Shown here: one piece after another, positions 16,418-24,381 of the stretch
Numbering within the stretch: position 1 is the stretch's first letter
How the letters are laid out: every line of letters starts with the position of its first letter
Assembly (NCBI GenBank): GCA_965200005.1
Contig: OZ241331.1
Coordinates: 2,418,001-2,482,000, forward strand
DNA length: 64,000 nt
DNA from: Aldehydirespirator sp965200005
GTDB taxonomy: Bacteria > Actinomycetota > Acidimicrobiia > Acidimicrobiales > Aldehydirespiratoraceae
Direction: 5' to 3'
Position numbers and translations under genes: made by a program
The notes under the pieces: generated by a model
The model's input: only the letters and a program-made list of their open reading frames with translations
Told to the model about the DNA's origin: nothing
Databases searched by the model: none

Positions 16418-17392
16418 TTAGCTCGGTCGGGTTCCGACGATGCTGGCGCGCTCCATGACCCGAATGTCGGGGTAGTAGTCGCTAGCGGCATAGTGCTGGA
16501 CGGAGCGATTGTCCCAGAACACCACGGTGTCAGGTTGCCAGCGCACCCGGTACTGGTACTCGATGACGCTGGCCTGTGCCGCGAGGTGACGGATCAACTC
16601 GACACTGTCCTGCTCGTCGAAGCCATCGATGTGAGACGTGAAATAGCCGTTCACAAAGATTAACTTGCGCCCAGTTTCGGGGTGGGTGCAGATCACCGGA
16701 TGGCGTGCCGGCGGATAGCGAGCCCGGAATTGACCCATGGCACCTTCAGGGACTTGGTGCTTGAACGCAATCATGAAGTCGTGGACGGCGAACAGGTCTG
16801 CGACGCGTTCCTTCACGGAGTCCTGAAGCCCCTCGTAGGCAGCAGTCATGTCTGAGAACAGCGTGTCACCACCGGTCGGGGGCACTTTGACTGCGTGCAA
16901 AATCGCACCCATTGAGGGGACTTCTCGCCAGCTGACATCATGGTGCCAACCGTTCTCGAAGCCACCCGTGTCGGCGCCCTTCTCGAAGCGCACTAGCTCG
17001 GGGAACTCGGTGTTGCCGGTTATGAACGGGTGGATTTCAAGCTCGCCAAAGCGCCTAGCAAATGCAACATGTTGTGCGGAGGTAATGGGCTGGTCACGGA
17101 AGACAAGCACCTTGTAATCGAGCAGTGCCTGGCGGATCTCGACGATTACGTCGTCTGCAAGTTCAGCGCGAAGGTCGACCTCTGATACTTCCGCTCCGAG
17201 GGTCGCGCCTTGGGGGGACACCTGGATGTGTTCGTAGGACGGTGCGGCGAGCCGGGCACGCTCATCTTTCAGGTGCAGCCACGGTCCGAGTTCCATGTTG
17301 TAGCGGTCGATGCGGACTCGACCTGGCGCTATTCGTGAGGCCGGGTCACTGGTGCCGGCTTGCTCGTGGGAGCCGTTGCTGGAGTGTGCCAT
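16418..17392 (-). CDS. TauD/TfdA-family Fe(II)/2-oxoglutarate dioxygenase
   Basis: 324-aa non-heme iron oxygenase. Iron ligands: WHHDVSW (HxD) and the distal His in FWDNRSVQHYAASDYY, with the 2OG-binding Arg in DIRVMERASI. Overall pattern (VFRDQPIT, SNMTAAYEGL-like region) is that of alpha-ketoglutarate-dependent taurine/2,4-D-type dioxygenases; substrate unknown. The frame extends to 17530 but overlaps znuC; the ATG at 17392 (MAHSSNG) is preferred because a TATATT -10 lies six bases upstream, suggesting a leaderless message. Divergent from znuC. Confidence 0.88.
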   Translation of the reverse strand: MAHSSNGSHEQAGTSDPASRIAPGRVRIDRYNMELGPWLHLKDERARLAAPSYEHIQVSPQGATLGAEVSEVDLRAELADDVIVEIRQALLDYKVLVFRDQPITSAQHVAFARRFGELEIHPFITGNTEFPELVRFEKGADTGGFENGWHHDVSWREVPSMGAILHAVKVPPTGGDTLFSDMTAAYEGLQDSVKERVADLFAVHDFMIAFKHQVPEGAMGQFRARYPPARHPVICTHPETGRKLIFVNGYFTSHIDGFDEQDSVELIRHLAAQASVIEYQYRVRWQPDTVVFWDNRSVQHYAASDYYPDIRVMERASIVGTRPS

Positions 17393-17398
17393 CTCGCG

Positions 17399-17406
17399 AA
17401 TATAAC
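17399..17406. promoter_or_regulatory. Overlapping divergent -10 elements
   Basis: Plus-strand TATAAC (17401-17406) ends eight bases before the znuC ATG, and minus-strand TATATT (plus 17399-17404) ends six bases before the tauD-like ATG. The starts are only 22 bases apart, so both messages would be leaderless and the promoters share one AT core. Inferred from spacing; no clear -35 is claimed. Confidence 0.45.
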
Positions 17407-17414
17407 GTTGGGTC

Positions 17415-18407
17415 ATGGTCAGGGCGGTGGAGATAGATGATCTGACGGTTGAGTTTGGTGGTTTCGCTGCCCTAGATAGTGTGAGCCATAGGTTCGAGCC
17501 TGGTACTAGCACAGCCGTGATGGGGGTCAACGGGTCGGGAAAGACAACGATGTTGGGTTGTCTCGCCGGACTTCAACGGCCTACCGCGGGGCGCGTCGAA
17601 GGCATGTCTGAGAACCTGGCCTATGTGACGCAGGTGTTCCCACCCGGCTGGATGCCGGTAACGGCTCGTGAGGTGGTTGCAATGGGACGTTTCCGCAGGC
17701 TCGGCTTGATACGTCGGCAGCGTGCGTCGGACCGCCAAGCGGTGCAGCGCGTCTCGGTCGAGCTTGATGTAGCGCATCTGCTGGACCGGACCTTTGGCAG
17801 TCTCAGCGGCGGTCAGCAGCAGCGTGTGCGGATCGCGCAGGCGCTTGCGGCAGAGCCCGATGTGCTGTTGCTTGACGAGCCCGTTACGGGTCTTGACATC
17901 CCTAGTCAGCGCCGAATTCTTGATGTGATGTCTGAAACTGCTGCAGGTGGTTCGATCGTTGTTGTCACTACTCACCATGTTGAGGAGGCCAAGCATTGTG
18001 ACGCGGTGATGTTGCTTGCCAACCGTCTCGTGGCGGCGGGCACGCCCGATGAGATGCTCACCGAGGCACGGTTGAGAGCAGCATTCAAGGGGTCTGATCT
18101 TGCGGATCAGGTGGCTCCGGACGAAGAGGACGACGAGATGTTGCTTGGCGCTGAGGCTCTCGTGGCGTTACGCACCGCGGCGATGCTGTTGGGCGAGAAG
18201 GTTCCCGAGTATTCCCACTATGGAGATGATGATGCCTGCTGTGCAACGCGCACGAGTGACCGTCGTGACGGCCGCTTCGGGCATGAAGCGGATCACAGCC
18301 ACGAGGAACGCTTTGGGCATAGTCACGGTCATAGCCACAGCCATGGGCAAAGCCACAGCCACGAGGAGCGCGTTGGTCATCGTCACAGCCATGGCCATAG
18401 TCACTAG
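17415..18407 (+). CDS. znuC: Zinc ABC transporter ATPase with His-rich C-terminal tail (ZnuC type)
   Basis: 330-aa ABC ATPase of the metal-importer group. Walker A GVNGSGKTTM (~residues 37-46), signature LSGGQQQRV, Walker B DVLLLDEPVTGLD and H-loop VVTTHHVEEA are all intact. After ~residue 265 comes a CC pair (DDACCATR) and a tail of HSHGHSHSHG-like repeats with about 19 His, a likely cytosolic zinc-binding extension. ZnuA/ZnuB at 6.7-8.8 kb lack an ATPase, so this probably completes that importer; that is inference. The ATG at 17415 sits 22 bases from the divergent dioxygenase start. Confidence 0.88.
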   Translation: MVRAVEIDDLTVEFGGFAALDSVSHRFEPGTSTAVMGVNGSGKTTMLGCLAGLQRPTAGRVEGMSENLAYVTQVFPPGWMPVTAREVVAMGRFRRLGLIRRQRASDRQAVQRVSVELDVAHLLDRTFGSLSGGQQQRVRIAQALAAEPDVLLLDEPVTGLDIPSQRRILDVMSETAAGGSIVVVTTHHVEEAKHCDAVMLLANRLVAAGTPDEMLTEARLRAAFKGSDLADQVAPDEEDDEMLLGAEALVALRTAAMLLGEKVPEYSHYGDDDACCATRTSDRRDGRFGHEADHSHEERFGHSHGHSHSHGQSHSHEERVGHRHSHGHSH

Positions 18408-18473
18408 GGAGAGTTCGTGATGCTGGTGCGCCACGCCTGACCTGTCGAGTTCATAGCGTTCGAAACGACGTAC

Positions 18474-19706
18474 GTGTCAATCCCAAAGTGTGACATTGCT
18501 GTCATTGGTGGCGGCCCTGCGGGCGCAGCGACGGCTATTCGCGCGGCGCGTGGCGGAGCCAGCGTGATGGTGTTTGAGCGCGGGGCGCCTGGTCGGGACA
18601 AGGTGTGCGGCGATGGCTTGACACCTCGGGCGGTGTCGGCATTGCGCGATCTCGGGATCAGCCTTGATGGCGCGCACCGAATTGATGGCCTGCGCATGAT
18701 CGCAGGCGATACGCGCCGTCAACTGAAGTGGCCGGATAACAACCGCTTCGGTTCTAAGGGAGCGGTCTGGCCTCGGCGGTTGCTGGATCGTCACCTCGTT
18801 GAGGCCGCGGTTGAAGCTGGTGCCGAGATCGTTTGGAAGACCGAGGTCTTGCCAACGCTCGATGACAGTGGCGCTGCGATCGGCGTCGAGGAAAGGTCGG
18901 GTGACAGGCGGTGGCACGCTGATCTGGTAGTGGCGGCTGCTGGTGCTCAGGGTGCGGTGGCTCGCCGTTTGGGTGCTCAGCGGGTGGCGACTGAGCCATT
19001 CGGTCTAGCGATTCGCAGTTACGCGGGGAGCCCTCGCCACGCGGATCGGTACCTGGAGGCGTGTCTGACTTTGCGTGATGCTTCAGGTGGCTGGGTACCT
19101 GGATATGGCTGGATGTTCCCGGCAGGTGATGGCACGGTCAATGTTGGGGTCGGGTCGTTGTCGACAATGCGAGGGTTCCGGCGATTGAACTTGAACCGGC
19201 TGATGAGTGACTACCGGCAGCTTGTTGCAGAAGAGTGGGAGTTGGGCGAGTACCTGGAGCGGCCCCGCGCATGGCGCTTGCCGATGAGTGTCGTGCGCCG
19301 CCACGGGCCCGGTTGGGTTGCGGTTGGTGATGCCGCGGGGTTCATCAACCCAATGAACGGTGAGGGGATTGACTACGGCCTCGAGTCAGGAATGCTGGTT
19401 GCGGATCTGTTCCTTGCCGCTCCAGGTTCGGCAGCGGTTGAGTATGACCGTGTGGTAGGTGAACGCTTCGACAGTTTCTTGGCGACTGGTCGGCGCTTCA
19501 GTTTTTTGATCGGTCATCCCTGGATCTTGCGCAACGGCTTGCGCCTTGCAGTAGGCACTCAGGCAGTGGCCGACATCACCCTTCAAGTCATGGGCAACCT
19601 GATCGACGGAGACTCCTCCGGGCTCGCAAAGCGCGTATTGGATCTAGCCGACCGCGGCCTACGCCTAGCCGATCCCCTACTCCGCCGCACCCGCTCCAAG
19701 CCCTAG
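18474..19706 (+). CDS. Geranylgeranyl reductase family FAD oxidoreductase (menaquinone/isoprenoid reductase)
   Basis: 410-aa flavoprotein that saturates isoprenoid double bonds. Seen: N-terminal Rossmann motif GGGPAGAATAIRAARGG, GRDKVCGDGLTPRAV, and the FAD-binding GDAAGFINPMNGEGIDYGLESG. In actinobacteria the closest characterised relative is the menaquinone side-chain reductase MenJ, so a membrane-quinone or lipid role is likely. GTG start at 18474 gives the standard N-terminus. It follows znuC by 66 bases on the same strand but functional connection is unclear. Confidence 0.87.
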   Translation: MSIPKCDIAVIGGGPAGAATAIRAARGGASVMVFERGAPGRDKVCGDGLTPRAVSALRDLGISLDGAHRIDGLRMIAGDTRRQLKWPDNNRFGSKGAVWPRRLLDRHLVEAAVEAGAEIVWKTEVLPTLDDSGAAIGVEERSGDRRWHADLVVAAAGAQGAVARRLGAQRVATEPFGLAIRSYAGSPRHADRYLEACLTLRDASGGWVPGYGWMFPAGDGTVNVGVGSLSTMRGFRRLNLNRLMSDYRQLVAEEWELGEYLERPRAWRLPMSVVRRHGPGWVAVGDAAGFINPMNGEGIDYGLESGMLVADLFLAAPGSAAVEYDRVVGERFDSFLATGRRFSFLIGHPWILRNGLRLAVGTQAVADITLQVMGNLIDGDSSGLAKRVLDLADRGLRLADPLLRRTRSKP

Positions 19707-19717
19707 CAGCCACCCCG

Positions 19718-19744
19718 CAAGAGCAGTTTGACGCGCGGCTCTTG
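19718..19744. terminator. Hairpin between convergent genes
   Basis: CAAGAGC (19718-19724) pairs with GCTCTTG (19738-19744) around a 13-base loop, between the plus-strand reductase and the minus-strand PIN gene. It has no T-tract; possible bidirectional terminator. Confidence 0.4.
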
Positions 19745-19758
19745 GGCCAAGTCTCGAA

Positions 19759-20145
19759 CTAGACGGACTCGAATCGCAAGTTGGCTCGCAAGGCATGACT
19801 TAGTCGTCGCAGATCGGCTTGGTCGCCTGTGACAACGAGGTCGTCTCGAGTTGCCGCACCAACGACAACGGCAGCATCAATCACATCAGAGGTACCGGCA
19901 ATCCCACAAGCCACACCCGTTAAGCGCGCACGAGGCTCGTTCAACTCCTCTATGGAGCAGCCGGACAATAGTCTTGACACTTGGGCTTGACCGCGACCGC
20001 CTCGCCATGCCTGCGCTAGCACTACTGCGGGAACGACCGGCACGATGTGACGCTCAAGAGCGCGGCGATGCAACGCCCACATTCGACGGCTGTTGCGTTC
20101 GGCGGCAATGAGTGCCCCCGTGTTGTAGGTGACCCCTGACGGCAT
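19759..20145 (-). CDS. PIN-domain toxin (VapC-like), first acidic residue replaced
   Basis: 128-aa PIN-fold protein, normally a metal-dependent RNase toxin. The fold is recognisable from TGALIAAERN, VVPAVVLAQAWRGG, DVIDAAVVVGAA and DLVVTGDQADL. At the first catalytic position the related actinobacterial proteins have TYDxGALIAAER; here it is TYNTGALIAAER (codon AAC, one base from GAC), so metal binding may be weakened or lost. Start ATG 20145 overlaps the antitoxin stop in TGATG; a GTG at 20148 is also possible. Pairs with the upstream antitoxin. Confidence 0.82.
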   Translation of the reverse strand: MPSGVTYNTGALIAAERNSRRMWALHRRALERHIVPVVPAVVLAQAWRGGRGQAQVSRLLSGCSIEELNEPRARLTGVACGIAGTSDVIDAAVVVGAATRDDLVVTGDQADLRRLSHALRANLRFESV

Positions 20146-20387
20146 CACTGTTGATGTCGGACGCCAGCGTCTAGAACAGAGTCAGCCCACTCCAACTCTT
20201 CGGTGGTTAACTCTCCGCACTCGGCTTCCCAAGCACGCACGGCTTCCAGTCCTCTCTCCACGAGAATGGCACGCTCGGCAGCGGCGTTTAGCCAACCCGA
20301 GAGGCTCACGCCGTTATGTCGAGCCGAGAGGGCGGCCTGTTCAGCCACGTTCTCGTCTAGGGCCACTGAGATCTTTTTCACGGGCAT
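20145..20387 (-). CDS. Antitoxin of VapB/ribbon-helix-helix type
   Basis: 80-aa protein starting MPVKKISVALDENVAEQA, the short basic beta-strand and helix pattern of ribbon-helix-helix antitoxins, followed by an acidic C-terminal region (WEAECGELTTEELEWAD) that would cover the toxin. Its stop overlaps the toxin start, giving translational coupling. Probably represses its own promoter. Confidence 0.78.
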   Translation of the reverse strand: MPVKKISVALDENVAEQAALSARHNGVSLSGWLNAAAERAILVERGLEAVRAWEAECGELTTEELEWADSVLDAGVRHQQ

Positions 20388-20573
20388 TCACCAACGGTAG
20401 CACCAGATTCCTACCTTGCTCCTGAGATAAAAGTTCTAGCTTGACGGAAGCATCGAGAGTTGTCTGGTTCAGCACAGTTGGAGTTGGGGTTCATCGCGGC
20501 GCGAAGTGTCACGGTTCGCCAACGGTCGGAGCATCCCCTTGCTGACGGCGACCTCGGGTGAACCCGCGACGCT

Positions 20574-20676
20574 GTCGAGCTTCGGGTCAGTGTCGTTGAG
20601 CCCCAAAGGTCGTCCGATGCGGCGCATCTCCGCACCTGAAGTGACCTTGTTGAGCTTCGGGTGAGTGTCGTTGAGC
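20574..20676. repeat. Direct repeat pair A (28 bases, two mismatches)
   Basis: The unit GAGCTTCGGGT-N-AGTGTCGTTGAGC with its leading GTYG occurs at 20574-20601 and 20649-20676, 75 bases apart, downstream of the HNH gene. On the minus strand the copies read LNDTxPKL. Probably decayed 3' remnants of related HNH-gene tails. Confidence 0.6.
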
Positions 20677-20774
20677 ATGCTTCGTGACTGGTTCGGGATG
20701 CGCGTGACGTCATGTGTCACTATTGGTGACTGCTGGCTCGTCTGTCTCAGCATCACTGCGTCTTGGTGTGGCTT

Positions 20775-20877
20775 GGTTTGCTGGGGTCAGCAACAGTCGG
20801 AGCGTCATTGGTCAACCCGGTAGCCGAGTTCGGCTGGTGGGTTTGCTGGGGTTAGCAAACAGTTTGAGGGTCATTGG
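20775..20877. repeat. Direct repeat pair B spanning the HNH gene end
   Basis: A ~37-base unit beginning GGTTTGCTGGGG and ending GTCATTGG is found at 20775-20811 and 20840-20877 with a handful of differences. The second copy encodes the HNH protein's last residues (PMTLKLFANPSKP, minus strand); the first is just past its stop and still reads PMTLRLLLTPANQ in the same frame. A weaker third match (CCAACGGTCGGAGCATCC) is at 20519-20536. Confidence 0.65.
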
Positions 20878-22431
20878 ATCTTCTGGACGTGCGGAGCTGG
20901 GAAACTTGAGGTGACTCTGTGTGGCCGTGGCCTGTACTTGCTTTGAGATGTGTGGGACTTCAGAGTCCAGTGTCATGTCAGGCACGCATGTCGGGTCGGG
21001 GTGATGTTTGCTACCCGATGTTTGACTGGGCCGTGTCGGGGGCTGGAGCGTGTAGCGGTCGTTTCGCTGGATCACTTGCCAGTGAAATTGGTGGATGCGG
21101 TCGTGGCAGGCCCAGCAGACGAGCACGAGGTTGTCGATCTGTGTTTGCTTGCATTGTCGCCATGGCACGATGTGATGTGCTTCGCAGTCGCGAGGATCCG
21201 CTCCGCACCCGATACAAGCACCGTCGCGTGCGATCAATGCTCGCCGTTGAGCCACACTCGGCGCTCGCTGGGTGCGTGCCTCATACACCGGCTTGACTCC
21301 CCCTGCGAACAAGACCGCGCTAATCGCTGAGTTACAAGTAAGGCGCTCAAGCGATGACTGCGGTATAGGTCCCGCGCCTACGAGTTCCGCGAGCCCACCC
21401 GGCTCACCAGACAATGCAGCAAGATCCGCCCGAACAATAATCTCAGCACCAGTCTTCGTCGTAACACTCTTTCCGATGTGACCCATTCCATACCCGCCGT
21501 GTGCGCCTAAACCTTTACTGTCAGAGACCGAAGTCTTGTGAACAGCATCCGAGCAACTGACCAGATTGTCAGTCTCAGATGCAGGGTCAGTATCCGAATC
21601 AACCACATTCTCTCTATCGACTTCAATCATTGAAGTCGAGCCTCCCCTACCTCCGCGGTCGACTTCAATGTCTAGGCCTGCTGCGCCAGCAGTGTCGCTA
21701 AATGAGGTGTTGAGGCTGTTCGTGATGATGCGATCAAGAGCGTCGGAGTTGCGTTGGGCTTCGTTGCGTTGGGGGTGTCTGCGGTTCTTGCGCAGACGTC
21801 GCCGGTCATCGAGGCGCTGTTTCTCAGAGACGTGTTGTATGTGACCTCGGATGCGTGAACCCATCTCCGCGTCGAAGGATCCGCGCATGTTGATGGCACC
21901 GTTGCTGTCACTCCAGAACCGCAGGTGACGGTTCTTGTAGTTGCGCCGGTGCTGCGCTTCTAGATCCGACGGATCTTGACGACGCGCGACCCAGGCTTTG
22001 GAGTGCCGCGCAAAGTCGTCAGCGGGCATCTCTTGCGCCTTCTGCAACAAGGCCCTATCGGCATCAACTGATCCAGCGGCGGTCTTGCGTGCGGCATCTA
22101 CTAATGCATGAGCATTCGTTAGGCTCAACTTGCCGCTGGCAACAGCCTCACGAGCCGCGGGCAACGACTCCAACTGCTTAGCGGTTTTCACTCGCCGTAC
22201 CGCTTCAGAACGAGTCAAACCCGAAGCCTGTCTTAACATCTCGATGCCACCATCACCATGCCGCTCACTGGATGCCACAGTCGCGGCGAGGGTCGTCTCC
22301 ACCAGATCGACCTTGGCTCGGATTGCTTTGGTGAGCCCCAACGTGGAGTGCATCTCCGAAACACCCGTCCGGTCAGCAGCTGCCAAGACCAACCCGAGCC
22401 GTTTCAGCGCTTCCTGCGCATAAGCGAACAT
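20812..22431 (-). CDS. DUF222/HNH endonuclease family protein (13E12-type)
   Basis: 539-aa protein of the actinobacterial DUF222-HNH group to which the mycobacterial 13E12 repeat family belongs. The N-terminal DUF222 region includes QASGLTRSEAVRRVKTAKQL and KLSLTNAHALVDAAR. The C-terminal HNH nuclease is intact: CIGCGADPRDCEAHHIVPW and DNLVLVCWACHDRIHQFHW. A low-complexity Ser/Asp linker (about residues 255-320) joins them. A TATAGT -10 is seven bases before the ATG, suggesting a leaderless message. These genes are often multicopy and exchange segments, and the tail is flanked by decayed copies of itself. Confidence 0.87.
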   Translation of the reverse strand: MFAYAQEALKRLGLVLAAADRTGVSEMHSTLGLTKAIRAKVDLVETTLAATVASSERHGDGGIEMLRQASGLTRSEAVRRVKTAKQLESLPAAREAVASGKLSLTNAHALVDAARKTAAGSVDADRALLQKAQEMPADDFARHSKAWVARRQDPSDLEAQHRRNYKNRHLRFWSDSNGAINMRGSFDAEMGSRIRGHIQHVSEKQRLDDRRRLRKNRRHPQRNEAQRNSDALDRIITNSLNTSFSDTAGAAGLDIEVDRGGRGGSTSMIEVDRENVVDSDTDPASETDNLVSCSDAVHKTSVSDSKGLGAHGGYGMGHIGKSVTTKTGAEIIVRADLAALSGEPGGLAELVGAGPIPQSSLERLTCNSAISAVLFAGGVKPVYEARTQRAPSVAQRRALIARDGACIGCGADPRDCEAHHIVPWRQCKQTQIDNLVLVCWACHDRIHQFHWQVIQRNDRYTLQPPTRPSQTSGSKHHPDPTCVPDMTLDSEVPHISKQVQATATQSHLKFPSSARPEDPMTLKLFANPSKPTSRTRLPG

Positions 22432-22515
22432 ACGTTCACTATACCATCACGAAAACCAACTTCACACACCGAGACATAGCGTAAAAACCGGTTCCATCAC
22501 TCATAGAGGCGTAAA

Positions 22516-22662
22516 GTGTGGTCGAGTGACGAGAAGGCAGTCAATAACCTTGGCGAGTTCATCGCTGATGCGGGCACCGTCGCAACGTTGTACGGCAGTG
22601 ATGCGCCTGACGTGGCAAAGTTCACGACACGACTAATCGAACGGTGGCTCAATGCTCCTTAG
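22516..22662 (+). other. Possible 48-codon ORF or gene remnant
   Basis: GTG at 22516 opens a 48-codon frame ending TAG at 22662 (KAVNNLGEFIADAGTVATLY near the start, TTRLIERWLNAP at the end). The composition is protein-like but short and lacks a Shine-Dalgarno; may be the tail of a lost gene in the accessory patch. Confidence 0.25.
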
Positions 22663-22815
22663 TGATGATGTCAAGGCGCCTGACTTCGATACGAACCGCT
22701 TTGGGTTGCAACTCCAGCAACCGCCTATTACGACGCACATAGCGTGCATAGTCACGAGCGAGCAAGAGTTCACGTTCGGTGCGCAGCCACGTTTGAACTT
22801 GCTCAGCGACTATCT
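22649..22815 (-). pseudogene. Gene fragment without start codon
   Basis: The minus strand reads EIVAEQVQTWLRTERELLLA, then DYARYVRRNRRLLELQPKAV and a terminal RLDIITKEH, closed by TGA at 22649-22651. A stop lies shortly upstream and there is no ATG/GTG/TTG before the helical region, so it looks like the 3' remnant of a charged helical protein. Source family not recognised. Confidence 0.35.
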
Positions 22816-22866
22816 CGGAACATGTGTCGCTTTAGCGAGATCAGCGAACGGATCTCGTTGGATGGG

Positions 22867-24381
22867 TTAAGGGTTGTTGGGGGGTTCGCCGGTTGCTATT
22901 CGGGTTGCGAGGGTTTGGAGACGGAGTTGACAGACTTCGGTTGACGTGGCAGGGATGTAACGGGGATTGGCGCCTTCACCAGTTGCTCGGATGGCACCGA
23001 CTAGGGGATGTGCGAGGGTACGGAGGATCTCGTGAATCTCATCCACGCTGCTGACACTGCTGGCATCATCATCAAGGACGAGCCACAACTCTCGCGCGTT
23101 CATGGCTCCGGCATCTGCAGATTTGCTTGCGAGCTTGGTAAGCAACTTCACGGTCAAATCCGTTAGGCGTCTTTGATTCTCGGCTGCGTCTGATGTCTCG
23201 GACAGATCGGCCTCGCCGGGATCGAACAGACTTCGGTAGGCCTCCAAGGAGAGTTGGGTATCCGCGTGTTGACGGCAGAGTCCGGCTAAGTCATCCGCGG
23301 ATAGAACTGCCACGCCATGCTCCTTGGCACGACTAAACAGCCTCTTTCCCGATGGATTGGGCCCGACAAGCATCGAATAGTTGGCTCCGTGCTTTTGACG
23401 ATGTTCAACCAGGGTTGGCCAATCAACTTGAGGATCCGTCAACTTCCCCTTTCCGACTGACTTTGCGTCAATGCATGTCACATACGAATCGTCCCGGCCT
23501 TGTGGCGCGCTCAATAGGACATCTGTGCGTCCAGACTTGCCAAGGTGCGAAGCGTCAAACCCGAGATAAGAGAAGGCATCGCAAACTGCGCGTTCAAACC
23601 TCTCGTGGTTGGCGCTATCAGTTGACGCAGCAACTAACTCTTGCGCAAGTTTCTCTCCTTGAGACAAATCCGCGGTGCCTTCGGTGGTAACAGCAACTGA
23701 TGGATGAGTTGAGTCTGACGCCTCAACTGAGTCTGATGCTGAGGACTCGCGCGTTTGCGTAGGAGCACCAGGCTCGTGTGGCACTCTCGTCTCGGCAGGT
23801 GTGTGTAGTTCAAGACGAGCGAGGAAGTCGTCACCCGCTGAAGTTCTGGCGAGCCGCCTGTCATCGTCAACCTCAATGAGGCCCGCCGACTCAAGCCATG
23901 CTCGCCGTTCGAGTACCGAACCACTTGTCGCCCACTTGAAGCCATACCGATGAGCAGCGATGCGTAGGTCTTCAGCCGACCGTGGTGCTGAAAGTTCAAG
24001 GAGCATTTCACCGACAAACCGAACCCGAGAGTGGATGAGTGCAACCAAGACTGTGTCATCTATGTCTCGTTCTTCGTTGAACCAGTGGCGAGTCAACGCG
24101 CTGGGCTTGAGGATCCCAGAGCTAGACCTGTCGAGGATGGCTGCTCGCTTCAGAAACTCGCAACACTTGTCGGCGTTGACCTGGCTGACGTTGAGAGCGC
24201 TTGAGATCCATTCTGCGAGATCACGGTTCGTTGGGGATTGTGAAACGACTCTCTCGACGATGGCCCTCAATGTCTTGAAAGCGTCCTTGTAACCGCCCGG
24301 TAATCGATATACGGCCTTGAGTCGTTGTCCCCAGGGTCGAACTGGGGGCACAGGATTAACGGGTGGAGTCAGTTTGGGCAC
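22867..24381 (-). CDS. Stand-alone PD-(D/E)XK restriction-like nuclease with winged-helix N-terminus
   Basis: 504-aa protein. Residues ~35-185 look like winged-helix DNA-binding segments (NRDLAEWISSALNVSQVNAD; AWLESAGLIEVDDDRRLART). A Ser/Thr-rich linker (~195-235) leads to a nuclease core of restriction-endonuclease fold: Glu in ERFERAVCDAFSYLGF (~E263), D287 in GRTDVLL, and IDAKS with D305 and K307. This is the Mrr/type IV-like pattern. No methyltransferase or specificity subunit is nearby. The GTG start overlaps the end of the BVMO gene by 26 bases, an odd partner. Defence function is inference from fold. Confidence 0.75.
   Translation of the reverse strand: MPKLTPPVNPVPPVRPWGQRLKAVYRLPGGYKDAFKTLRAIVERVVSQSPTNRDLAEWISSALNVSQVNADKCCEFLKRAAILDRSSSGILKPSALTRHWFNEERDIDDTVLVALIHSRVRFVGEMLLELSAPRSAEDLRIAAHRYGFKWATSGSVLERRAWLESAGLIEVDDDRRLARTSAGDDFLARLELHTPAETRVPHEPGAPTQTRESSASDSVEASDSTHPSVAVTTEGTADLSQGEKLAQELVAASTDSANHERFERAVCDAFSYLGFDASHLGKSGRTDVLLSAPQGRDDSYVTCIDAKSVGKGKLTDPQVDWPTLVEHRQKHGANYSMLVGPNPSGKRLFSRAKEHGVAVLSADDLAGLCRQHADTQLSLEAYRSLFDPGEADLSETSDAAENQRRLTDLTVKLLTKLASKSADAGAMNARELWLVLDDDASSVSSVDEIHEILRTLAHPLVGAIRATGEGANPRYIPATSTEVCQLRLQTLATRIATGEPPNNP

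Noticed and set aside
18168..18434. Minus-strand hydrophobic ORF with repeated Ala-Met-Val
   Set aside because: Antisense of the His-rich tail of the zinc ATPase, same artefact.
22652..22870. Plus-strand 72-codon ORF
   Set aside because: Opposite strand reads a more protein-like helical fragment; the plus frame has no ribosome site or recognisable domain.
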